A stretch of 6,339 bases of DNA, from positions 1 through 6,339 of the forward strand of contig CALMDI010000859.1 in assembly GCA_937864975.1 (NCBI GenBank). The letters run 5' to 3'. This document shows positions 1 to 5,679 of this stretch, piece after piece. The DNA comes from an uncultured Chloroflexota bacterium (GTDB lineage: Bacteria; Chloroflexota; Anaerolineae; Aggregatilineales; Phototrophicaceae). Made by a program: the position numbers and the translations under genes. The first letter of the stretch is position 1. Every line of letters begins with the position of its first letter. The notes below the pieces were generated by a model, which ran no database searches, had not been told where the DNA came from, and saw only the letters and a list, made by a program, of their open reading frames with translations.

Positions 1-1268
1 CGAATCGCTTCCCATTTTTCTCGCGACAAAGAATAAACCGTTTTCTTTGTGCCAGAGCTGATTTCTACCTCTATCATTTCATTCGATAAACGAACAACTT
101 TGCCCGTTGTTCCATTTACCCATCGTCGTTCCGAGTCGTTTTTCACGAACATGACTTGCGCGCCAACTTTAAGTCGAAGTTGTTGGTCTGCTGGTAGCCT
201 TTTATGATCTGGGAATTCACCCTCTACCACACCGTGGTAAACATATTCGGGTGTAGCAAGTTTAGCTAATCTGTCAGTATTTACTTCAGCAGCTCGTTTA
301 TTAGTTGTCACCAAAGTGACATACGGCACAAATTCATCAGGGTCAAAATTAAGCGCCATCCTTTGATTTAGTTGTTCAATAAGCGCAGTAGATACCTGAT
401 TTATTCTGATCTTTCCTAACCACTCTACAAAAGCCGCATCAGTCTGACGATACACCTTTCGCAGTTCTTCGACCTTAAGCGGAATTTCCTTGAACACCCT
501 GGCAGCAAAGAAATAAGAACTCGTATAACCCATTTCATCAAGATACCCACGCTCATCTGAGTCTACGACTGGCGGAAGTTGATAAAGATCACCGAAGAAT
601 ACTATTTGGATTCCACCAAACGGCTTTGTCTTATCTTTCCCATTCAATCGCAGGAATCTGTCTATTGCATCTAAGAGATCTGCACGCACCATTGAAACTT
701 CATCAATAATGATTGTATCGATGGCTTTAATTAATGCCGTGTCCGACAACAGCTTTACGTCTTTATCGGTCAACAAGTGATGCGGGAACTTGAAAAAGCT
801 ATGGATAGTTTGCCCGTCCACTTGCAGTGCGGCAATACCTGTAGGAGCGAGAACTACCACTTTTTTTACTGTATTCATTATGAAGTGTTTCAAGAGGGAC
901 GATTTGCCTGTCCCGGCTTTGCCCGTAACAAAAATACAGGAGGAGGTGTGCTCCATTGAGCTTAAAATCCGTTTGAAGTCCTCGTTAAGGTCTATATCAA
1001 GAGAAATCTTTTTTGGAGGTTCCGGTGGCGATGTTTGAGAGCGCTGTGTCACCTGAGGCACAACCGAACGTATCGTGCTTACAACTCTTTCTCTTTGCTC
1101 TATCTGCACTTGAGAGAGCATAGCTTCTAATTCGCCCTCAAATCCACAATTCTGACATACAAGTAATTTGGGAGAGCGCCCTAAAATACGCTCTACCATA
1201 GTGCGACGGAAAGTAAGAGCGGCGACACCACAATTAAGACAATTAAGTCTCCTAACAAATTGATCCAT
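1..1268 (-). CDS. PIF1-like ATP-dependent DNA helicase with N-terminal zinc ribbon (C-terminus cut by window edge)
   Basis: Reading from the ATG at 1268 down to base 3 gives 422 residues without a stop, so the gene continues past the left edge. Residues 10-41 hold two CxxC pairs (Cys10/13 and Cys38/41), a zinc-ribbon layout. A linker follows, then a superfamily 1 helicase core: Walker A GKAGTGKS (116-123), motif APTGIAA (141-147), GQTIHSFF typical of PIF1 (152-159), Walker B IIIDEVSM (186-193), motif III FFGDLYQLPPV (224-234), LRKVYRQTD (269-277), and LKVGAQVMFVKND...VNGTTGKVV (365-391). Motif VI is not in the window. PIF1 enzymes unwind DNA 5'-3' and resolve G-quadruplexes and R-loops; the zinc ribbon probably binds DNA or a partner (inference). 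The frame is open up to 1340, but 1268 is the first ATG, with a modest GAGACGG upstream. The gene is AT-richer than its neighbours (bases 1-60 are 45% GC, bases 3001-3060 are 75%), suggesting transfer. Confidence 0.92.
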   Translation of the reverse strand, partial: MDQFVRRLNCLNCGVAALTFRRTMVERILGRSPKLLVCQNCGFEGELEAMLSQVQIEQRERVVSTIRSVVPQVTQRSQTSPPEPPKKISLDIDLNEDFKRILSSMEHTSSCIFVTGKAGTGKSSLLKHFIMNTVKKVVVLAPTGIAALQVDGQTIHSFFKFPHHLLTDKDVKLLSDTALIKAIDTIIIDEVSMVRADLLDAIDRFLRLNGKDKTKPFGGIQIVFFGDLYQLPPVVDSDERGYLDEMGYTSSYFFAARVFKEIPLKVEELRKVYRQTDAAFVEWLGKIRINQVSTALIEQLNQRMALNFDPDEFVPYVTLVTTNKRAAEVNTDRLAKLATPEYVYHGVVEGEFPDHKRLPADQQLRLKVGAQVMFVKNDSERRWVNGTTGKVVRLSNEMIEVEISSGTKKTVYSLSREKWEAI

Positions 1269-1361
1269 TTGTTGCCGTCTCTTTTCGCAAATAGGTCGGG
1301 AAATTACACATAAAAGCAAAGACGGTAAATGATACCACTATATCGGCACTTTTTAGGAGGG

Positions 1362-1370
1362 ATTATAGCA
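1362..1370 (-). promoter_or_regulatory. Extended -10 promoter for the helicase gene
   Basis: On the minus strand this reads TGCTATAAT, a perfect extended -10 (TGnTATAAT). A start site near 1355 would give a leader of about 87 nt before the helicase ATG at 1268. There is no good -35 at standard spacing, which is normal for extended -10 promoters. Assignment is by motif and position only. Confidence 0.55.
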
Positions 1371-1393
1371 CAAAATGTGTAGCTTCATTTTGT
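1370..1393. repeat. 8-bp inverted repeat next to the helicase -10 box (candidate operator)
   Basis: ACAAAATG at 1370-1377 is the exact reverse complement of CATTTTGT at 1386-1393, with an 8-bp spacer. The repeat lies in the -10 to -35 interval of the predicted minus-strand promoter and overlaps the TG of the extended -10, which is where a dimeric repressor would block polymerase. It also sits directly before the dehydrogenase remnant, so it could instead be a scar or end of an inserted segment. Confidence 0.45.
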
Positions 1394-1397
1394 AACT

Positions 1398-1562
1398 ATG
1401 TCCGACACGATACTGCATATGTTGAGGCTGGGCGATTACGGCGTTCGCCGCGAGGACTTCCCCGACATCGTCGAGAAATCCGCCCGCGCCAGCAGCATGA
1501 AGGGCAACCCGATTGCGCTGAGCGACGACGAGCTAACGGCAATCCTCGAACAGGCGCTGTAA
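1398..1562 (+). pseudogene. C-terminal remnant of an iron-containing alcohol dehydrogenase
   Basis: From ATG 1398 to TAA 1560-1562 the frame encodes 54 residues. The string 'GDYGVRREDFPDIVEKSAR' followed by 'ASSMKGNPIALSDDELTAI' matches the C-terminal helical tail of group III Fe-dependent alcohol dehydrogenases (pattern: LGxYGVxxEDxPxIxEKAxxASSxKGNPxxLxxxELxxIL). Those enzymes are about 380-400 residues, so the nucleotide-binding and metal-binding parts are missing. The frame is closed by a TAG at 1380-1382 and no Shine-Dalgarno precedes the ATG, so it is probably not expressed as a functional protein. The matching part has kept a good reading frame and a natural stop, suggesting a recent break. 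The assignment is from memory of the family. Confidence 0.65.
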
Positions 1563-1601
1563 GCGCACGAACTTTGGGTTTAAGCCGTATGCCAAATCTC
1601 T

Positions 1602-1607
1602 TATAAT
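1602..1607 (+). promoter_or_regulatory. -10 box for the toxin-antitoxin operon
   Basis: A perfect TATAAT lies 42 bp upstream of the antitoxin ATG. The -35 region is weak: TTTAAG at 1579-1584 gives a 17-bp spacer. The position fits a start site near 1614 and a leader of about 36 nt. Confidence 0.5.
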
Positions 1608-1617
1608 AAGATTGATT

Positions 1618-1633
1618 CATAAATCCATAAATC
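1618..1633 (+). repeat. Tandem CATAAATC repeat in the antitoxin leader (candidate autoregulatory site)
   Basis: CATAAATC occurs twice with no gap, at 1618-1625 and 1626-1633, between the -10 box and the AGGAA Shine-Dalgarno at 1634-1638. The first copy is also the right half of a small palindrome, GATT-CATA-AATC, at 1614-1625. AbrB-type antitoxins usually repress their own promoter, and repeated sites at the start of transcription are a common form of operator. Binding is inferred from position alone. Confidence 0.4.
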
Positions 1634-1649
1634 AGGAACTGGGTGTGAA

Positions 1650-1940
1650 ATGGCAATCAACCGCAAAAAATACGTCATCCAGGAAAGCGGGCAGGTGACG
1701 CTGCCTATCGAGTTTCGTCGCAAGTTTGGGCTGAATCCCGGCGATGAGATTATGTTTGAGGAAACGGACAGCGGTCTGCTCATCAGCACGAAAGAGATGA
1801 TACTCCGACGCCTGTTAGACGAGATTGGACAGGCGCTGCGCGAGAAAGGCGTGACGCTCGAAGACCTGATCGAATCGGGTCGAGAGATTCGAGGTGAGAT
1901 TATCAAAGAGAAGTATGGTCTTGATGCCAACGACGATTAA
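1650..1940 (+). CDS. AbrB/SpoVT-type antitoxin
   Basis: The protein is 96 residues. Residues 8-46 form a swapped-hairpin AbrB DNA-binding domain: 'YVIQESGQVTLPIEFRRKFG' followed by LNPGDEIMFEETDSGLLIS, with the conserved GQVTLP..FR...GL.PGD signature. The acidic, helical C-terminal half (about 50-96) is the usual place for binding and blocking the toxin. The start is ATG 1650, with AGGAA at 1634-1638 eleven bases before it. The stop overlaps the start of the PIN-domain gene, so the pair is translated from one message. Expected role: neutralises the downstream nuclease and represses the operon. Other AbrB-domain proteins are stand-alone regulators, but the partner gene makes the antitoxin call firm. 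Confidence 0.9.
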   Translation: MAINRKKYVIQESGQVTLPIEFRRKFGLNPGDEIMFEETDSGLLISTKEMILRRLLDEIGQALREKGVTLEDLIESGREIRGEIIKEKYGLDANDD

Positions 1941-2367
1941 GGTCTTTGTAGACGCCAGCGTCCTTTTTGCTGCTGTCTATTCATCGCACGTATCAGCATA
2001 TGACCTTATCCAGGCTGCAAATCGCGGGAGCGTAAAGCTCTTCGTAAATTCAATTATCCTCGACGAAACCCAACGCAACCTCCTTCGAAAAGCGCCTCGA
2101 ACAATCGTAATCTTTCAATTGTTGATCGACACTACCATCCTTGAGCTGGTTCCTGAGCCAACAAAAAAAGCATTGGTTGACGCTGCTAAATATACGGCTC
2201 TGAAAGACGCGGCAGTGATTGCCTCGGCAATCGCGGCGAAAGTCGATTACCTCGTTACCTACGACCGCAAGCACCTGATCGATCCACCGCATGTCGCACA
2301 GCAATCAGGGTTAAAAATCGTAACGCCGGATGTCATCGTTGCTGATCTACGCCGAAGCGACAAGTAG
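1924..2367 (+). CDS. PIN-domain ribonuclease toxin (COG1569-like)
   Basis: From ATG 1924 the protein has 147 residues, normal for a single PIN domain. The acidic metal-binding residues are all in place: Asp10 in KVFVDASVLFAA, Glu48 in IILDETQRNL, Asp95 in ALKDAAVIASAI, and Thr112/Asp114 in YLVTYDRKHL. PIN toxins cleave RNA using Mg2+ or Mn2+ and are held inactive by the antitoxin made just upstream. The sequence resembles the 'putative toxin-antitoxin system toxin component, PIN family' group more than classic VapC. Starts at GTG 1894 and ATG 1915 are also in frame. I prefer 1924 because the first beta strand follows at the usual distance and AAGAGAAG ends ten bases before it. Overlap with the antitoxin is 17 nt, consistent with translational coupling. 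No catalytic residue is missing, so it is probably active. Confidence 0.9.
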   Translation: MPTTIKVFVDASVLFAAVYSSHVSAYDLIQAANRGSVKLFVNSIILDETQRNLLRKAPRTIVIFQLLIDTTILELVPEPTKKALVDAAKYTALKDAAVIASAIAAKVDYLVTYDRKHLIDPPHVAQQSGLKIVTPDVIVADLRRSDK

Positions 2368-2372
2368 CGTCC

Positions 2373-2702
2373 TCACGATTTCTGCCCCAGCTCCTCGCGC
2401 AAAAATGCCTTCACGCCGTCACCGCCCATCAGGGTCAGTAGAATCAGCGCCTCCTGCCACCCCACCTCCAGCCGAAACTGAAGAAAGGGGCAGCATACAT
2501 GCTCCAGCGTGACGAACTCCGCGAGCAGCAGGAACAGCGAGCCGTCCGCGTCGAAGCGCAGCGTGTAACCATTTTCAAGCTCGTCGACGCCACGGATGAG
2601 CGTTCCCATCTCAAGCCGAATCGCGGCGTAACGAAGACGCTGCCCGTCGTCGAACGCATTCATGCTGCACGCCAGCGGTATCCCGTTCGCAGAATCGCTC
2701 AT
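2373..2702 (-). CDS. Conserved small protein of unknown function with a CCPF motif
   Basis: The protein has 109 residues and no signal peptide or membrane segment. It follows a pattern I recognise from uncharacterised bacterial proteins: an early Cys (Cys12, 'PLACSMNAF'), a helical 'R.RYAAIRLEMG' stretch, 'ELENGYTLRFDADG' (41-54), 'LAEFVTLEHVCCPFLQFRLE' (60-79) with adjacent Cys70 and Cys71, then a C-terminal 'MGGDGVKAFLREEL'. The three cysteines suggest metal binding or a redox role, but no function is established to my knowledge. The start ATG at 2702 has GAGGG close before it and AGGAGA further up. The gene ends five bases from the toxin stop on the opposite strand, with no terminator hairpin visible between them. 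It is divergent from the TPR-PPC gene across 138 bp. Confidence 0.75.
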   Translation of the reverse strand: MSDSANGIPLACSMNAFDDGQRLRYAAIRLEMGTLIRGVDELENGYTLRFDADGSLFLLLAEFVTLEHVCCPFLQFRLEVGWQEALILLTLMGGDGVKAFLREELGQKS

Positions 2703-2840
2703 GATCCCTCGCGTCTCCTGTCGTTGGAGGCATAGACCTCAACCCGGCGCGCGTCCTTACCTTAAGCCATGCCCTGTCGCCTGAAATTCAATTTGCGCGC
2801 ATAATGCAGAAAAGCGCCGACGTTCATCACGGAGCCGTTT
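2703..2840. promoter_or_regulatory. Divergent intergenic region
   Basis: These 138 bp separate the minus-strand CCPF gene from the plus-strand TPR-PPC gene, so promoters for both should lie here. The only plus-strand candidate I see is CATAAT at 2800-2805, without a convincing -35. GGAG at 2831-2834 is the Shine-Dalgarno for the ATG at 2841. I see no operator repeat. Confidence 0.35.
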
Positions 2841-3935
2841 ATGAGCGCCCAGAACCAGCTACAACGTGCCTACGAACTCATCAAGGCGGGACAGAAGGGA
2901 GAAGCGACGCAGATCATCGTCGAAGTCCTGCGCCAGGATCGCGACAGCGCCGACGCCTGGTGGCTGCTCGCCAATGCCACCGCTGACCCGACAAAAGCGC
3001 GGCAGGCGCTGCAGCAGGTGCTTCGCCTCCGCCCCGATCACGCCGCGGCGCAGCGGATGATGGACACGCTCGACCCGGCGTCCGCGCCCCCGCCCCCTGT
3101 CATCGCCTCGGCGCCGCCTCCGGTCGAAGCAGACCCCTTTGCCGACCCGTTCGCCGCGCCGCCCACGCCCGTGTCGACATCCTTCGGCGATCTTCTGCAA
3201 TCGAGCCAGACCGACGCCCCTTTTGGCGATCCGTTTACCTCTCCGCCACCGCGCGCGGCGAGACGCTCGACAATAGACGACGATCCCTTTGCCGACCCGT
3301 TCACCGCGCCCCGCGCCCGCCCTATGGACGAGGATCCGTTCGCCTCTGACCAACCGTTCGCGGCTGCCGAGCCGCGTCCCGCAGCACGGGCGCCGCAGCC
3401 GCAAAGGAAGGGCGCCAGCCCGCTCGTCATTATTCTGGCGATTCTTGGCGGTATCTTCGTCATAGGACTGATCATCTGCGCGCTGACGACTTTTGCCGGA
3501 GTGTCGCTCTTTACGCAGGCGGTGCAAACCGCGCTTCCCGAAGGCACCTTCCAGGCGGCAATCGAGGAGATGCAAGCCATTCTCACAGACATGCCGACGG
3601 GCATGATCGGCGATATCGTTCCGAAAGGCTCGATTTCCCCCAACCAGCCGATACGCGCGCGTCTGGAAGAAGACGGCGTGACGAATCATGGCTACACGTT
3701 TAGTGGAACCTCGGGACAGCGCGTCACATTCGAGGTGGCGGCGACAGACAACGAGTTCGATACCAAACTCCACCTGCTCGCGCCCGACGGCACGCAGATC
3801 AACTATAACGACGACCGCGAGCCGGAAAATACCAACTCGCTCATCGTGACGACGTTACCGGAAACCGGCGAGTACACCATCGTCGTCGGCGACTTCGGCG
3901 CGGATGGCGGGGCGTACGAACTGTTGATGCGCTAG
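2841..3935 (+). CDS. Single-pass membrane protein: TPR-like N-terminus, DPF-repeat linker, C-terminal PPC-type beta domain
   Basis: The protein has 364 residues. Residues 5-78 are a helical TPR-like module with AYELIKAGQKGEA, ADAWWLLANA and QALQQVLRLRPDHAAA. Residues 80-190 are a Pro/Ala/Asp-rich linker with six DPF tripeptides. Residues 194-224 form one hydrophobic segment preceded by QRK, so the N-terminus should be cytoplasmic and the C-terminus outside. Residues 262-364 resemble a bacterial pre-peptidase C-terminal (PPC) domain: GSISPNQPIRARL, HGYTFSGTSGQRVTFEV, DTKLHLLAPDGTQINYNDD, LPETGEYTIVVGDFG. PPC domains are beta sandwiches common on secreted enzymes; no catalytic domain is present here. 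The start has GGAG six bases upstream. The N-terminal module recurs in the next gene with the same orientation. Function unknown; a scaffold linking a cytoplasmic partner to the cell surface is inferred. Confidence 0.88.
   Translation: MSAQNQLQRAYELIKAGQKGEATQIIVEVLRQDRDSADAWWLLANATADPTKARQALQQVLRLRPDHAAAQRMMDTLDPASAPPPPVIASAPPPVEADPFADPFAAPPTPVSTSFGDLLQSSQTDAPFGDPFTSPPPRAARRSTIDDDPFADPFTAPRARPMDEDPFASDQPFAAAEPRPAARAPQPQRKGASPLVIILAILGGIFVIGLIICALTTFAGVSLFTQAVQTALPEGTFQAAIEEMQAILTDMPTGMIGDIVPKGSISPNQPIRARLEEDGVTNHGYTFSGTSGQRVTFEVAATDNEFDTKLHLLAPDGTQINYNDDREPENTNSLIVTTLPETGEYTIVVGDFGADGGAYELLMR
3135..3302 (+). repeat. Repeated DNA in the DPF linker
   Basis: CCCTTTGCCGACCCGTTC occurs at 3135-3152 and again exactly at 3285-3302, each encoding the core of DPFADPF. 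Diverged single units (GATCCGTTT near 3226, GATCCGTTC near 3334) lie between and after. The pattern points to growth of the linker by internal duplication. Confidence 0.7.
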
Positions 3936-3947
3936 CCAGTGGTGCTA

Positions 3948-4075
3948 GTTGTCGATAAAGCATAAAGGGGCTGGGGGTGGGGGTAAGCGAACACCACGGG
4001 CACCAATGGTCGCTAACTAGCCCCATGGGAGGGGCAAGCTGCCCCCCCGCGCTCCTCCTACCTCTCATCGACAAC
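3948..4075. mobile_element. Candidate MITE-like element with 9-bp terminal inverted repeats and G-rich core
   Basis: GTTGTCGAT (3948-3956) and ATCGACAAC (4067-4075) are perfect 9-bp inverted repeats bounding 128 bp. The interior carries GGGGCTGGGGGTGGGGG (3967-3983), an imperfect stem GTAAGCGA/TCGCTAAC (3983-3990 with 4010-4017, 7 of 8 matching) and a GC hairpin, GGGGCA-AGC-TGCCCC (4031-4045). G-rich cores of this type are common as dispersed non-coding repeats in several high-GC bacterial groups, and produce spurious 'LTPTPSP' peptides on the opposite strand. I see no target-site duplication: flanks are GTGCTA and GCCCAC. It contains no gene. The GC hairpin lacks a T-run, so it is not a standard terminator for the upstream gene. 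Confidence 0.4.
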
Positions 4076-4141
4076 GCCCACATAGAAAATAACAAGCCTT
4101 CTGTTAAGGTCGTTCATAAATTTTTCGCAATTTTTATTCGT

Positions 4142-4214
4142 TTCGAGTCAAAAAATTACAATTTTCAGAAAAAATTAACCCTATAATGAAAATATTGTGA
4201 ATGTAATTCGAGTC
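4142..4214 (+). repeat. TTCGAGTC direct repeat flanking the promoter of the second TPR-like gene
   Basis: TTCGAGTC occurs at 4142-4149 and 4207-4214, on either side of the -10 box. The 65-bp spacing is about six helical turns, which would let two bound proteins face each other. An 8-bp match in AT-rich DNA could be chance. Confidence 0.3.
4182..4187 (+). promoter_or_regulatory. -10 box for the second TPR-like membrane protein gene
   Basis: A perfect TATAAT lies in an AT-rich stretch (about 4081-4210) between GC-rich genes. TTACAA at 4156-4161 is a possible -35 but with a long 20-bp spacer. The leader would be about 35 nt and contains no strong Shine-Dalgarno, only GGA at 4215-4217. Confidence 0.5.
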
Positions 4215-4228
4215 GGATAGACCTGCTT

Positions 4229-5650
4229 ATGTCTACGACACATGCGAACGTACTGCACGAAGCTTATCAGTTGATTAAGGCGGGGCAAAAAAAAGCGGCT
4301 TATCAACTGCTCCGCGATGTTCTCGAACGGGATGAGAATAACGCGGATGCCTGGTGGTTATTCGCCCACGCCAGCCCAGACCTGCTGCAGGTGGAACAGG
4401 CGTTGTGGCAGGTGCTTCGCCTGAAGCCGGGCGATCCTCCGGCAACAGCTCTGCTGAACCGGGTTCGCGCGGCGCGCAATCGAGCTTTAGCGGGCGCGGC
4501 AGACGCCGCCTCTAACGCCTCCCTGTCTGCCGCTGAGACGTCACCGTTTCCACCCGCCACGCGGCTCCTTCTGTCCGTGAGCGATAAGCCCGGCGCAGCG
4601 CAACCGGTCGCGAGTCGCACAGTCAGCACCGCCCGGCTCGTTCTGCGCGGCGTCCTGCTGGGGGCGATTGTCTCGGTCGCAGTCGTGGGCGCGGTGTTGA
4701 TCCGAGACGCAGGACAGCCCGACCCCGGTGCAATCGCGGCGCTGCCCACGTTCGTAAGGATGGAATTGTCGACCGCCGCGCCGACGTTTGCCCCCACCAC
4801 GTTAGCAACGGATGCGCCCACGCTCCCCCCAACAGCGCTGGCGACCGCCGCTCCAACGCTGGTGTCCGAATTGGAGGCAGCCCTTCCGGCTTCGCCCATC
4901 GCCATCCTCCCGTCCACGGACGTGCCCGACTTAGTGGTGTCGCCCGCCGTCCCAACCGCAACAATCCTGGCTGAGATCGTCCGGGTTCCTCTGGAACCAA
5001 GCATTCTATCGAGCGGGTCGGTCGGCGAAATCGCGGGCAGATTTTTCGAGGCAGATGGGAAAACCATCATTTACGACGATGCCTCGGTACGGGTGATGAA
5101 CTATGAAACCGGCGAAATGGTCAATGACCCCAATACGCCATTTCAGGGGGAGTATGCCATTGAGGTTCCGCCGGGAACGTATCGCCTCGCGGTGGAAGTG
5201 AGCGGTCGAAGTTACGAATTTTTTAATAACGTGGGACCCTACGGCGCGGATGCCATGCCGGTGACGGTCGAAGCGGGCGTGCGGCTGGAAAACGTCGATT
5301 TCCTGCTCGACCCGGCGGGAACCATATCCGGCACCGTCCTGGTGCAAGACAGCAGCATTCCGCTCGCCAATCTCAACGTGGGCACGGCGGACGCCTGGAT
5401 GGGAGCCTGCACCGATGCGGAGGGGCGCTTCATCCTGAGTCACGTGCCGGTGGGCGTGCCCATTAAAATTTTCGTGGGCGGCGATAACTGGTGTGGAAGC
5501 GACGCGCCGTCGATTGAGCGCCAGTGGTATCCCAACGGAGTCACCGAGGAGTTGGCGAGTCCGGTACAGGTGCTCAGCCAGACGGCGAACGAGATCTCGG
5601 TTGACTTCGCGCTGCCGGATACCGTCTGCGCGGAAGCCGCCGTCTGCTGA
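4229..5650 (+). CDS. Single-pass membrane protein: TPR-like N-terminus, Thr/Pro linker, two C-terminal carboxypeptidase-regulatory-like domains
   Basis: The protein has 473 residues. Residues 9-80 repeat the TPR-like module of the preceding gene (AYQLIKAGQKKAAYQLL, NADAWWLFAHAS, QALWQVLRLKPGDPPA). Residues 136-158 are the only membrane segment, preceded by Arg130, Arg136 and Arg140, placing the N-terminus inside. Residues 170-260 are a Thr/Ala/Pro-rich linker with APT-type repeats, likely an extended stalk. Residues 264-360 (GEIAGRFF, DDASVRVMNY, GEYAIEVPPGTYRLAVE) and 364-462 (GTISGTVLV, LANLNVGT, TDAEGRFILSHVPVGVPIKI) each look like a carboxypeptidase-regulatory-like beta sandwich. Four cysteines (394, 422, 467, 473) all fall outside the membrane and could form disulfides. 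The start is supported by alignment with the paralogue, since the Shine-Dalgarno is weak. Function unknown; a surface adhesion or scaffold role is inferred. Confidence 0.86.
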   Translation: MSTTHANVLHEAYQLIKAGQKKAAYQLLRDVLERDENNADAWWLFAHASPDLLQVEQALWQVLRLKPGDPPATALLNRVRAARNRALAGAADAASNASLSAAETSPFPPATRLLLSVSDKPGAAQPVASRTVSTARLVLRGVLLGAIVSVAVVGAVLIRDAGQPDPGAIAALPTFVRMELSTAAPTFAPTTLATDAPTLPPTALATAAPTLVSELEAALPASPIAILPSTDVPDLVVSPAVPTATILAEIVRVPLEPSILSSGSVGEIAGRFFEADGKTIIYDDASVRVMNYETGEMVNDPNTPFQGEYAIEVPPGTYRLAVEVSGRSYEFFNNVGPYGADAMPVTVEAGVRLENVDFLLDPAGTISGTVLVQDSSIPLANLNVGTADAWMGACTDAEGRFILSHVPVGVPIKIFVGGDNWCGSDAPSIERQWYPNGVTEELASPVQVLSQTANEISVDFALPDTVCAEAAVC

Positions 5651-5679
5651 GAGCGGGAAACCAACGGGCGAATCGGCGG

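Noticed and set aside
777..1038. Two short plus-strand frames
   Set aside because: They lie inside the helicase gene on the other strand, across the Walker A region, which is clearly the coding strand.
1601..1930. 109-residue minus-strand frame
   Set aside because: Shadow of the AbrB-type antitoxin; Ser/Arg-rich without motifs.
2499..2735. 78-residue plus-strand frame
   Set aside because: Antisense to the CCPF protein, whose motif pattern is the convincing one.
2859..3773. 304-residue open frame on the minus strand
   Set aside because: It lies antisense to the TPR-PPC gene and is Arg/Gly-rich, as expected from the complement of GC-rich coding DNA. The plus-strand product has recognisable domains.
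3967..4000. G-quadruplex in the G-rich repeat
   Set aside because: Only three G-runs are adjacent; the fourth (GGG at 3998-4000) is 14 bases away, so a stable quadruplex is doubtful from sequence alone.
3841..4186. Short frames on both strands in the intergenic gap (84 residues minus, 69 residues plus)
   Set aside because: The minus frame includes LTPTPSP, a usual product of G-rich intergenic repeats, and neither frame has a Shine-Dalgarno or motif.
4303..5070. 255-residue open frame on the minus strand
   Set aside because: Antisense to the second TPR-like gene, low complexity (Ala, Val, Ser, Gly), no recognisable motif.
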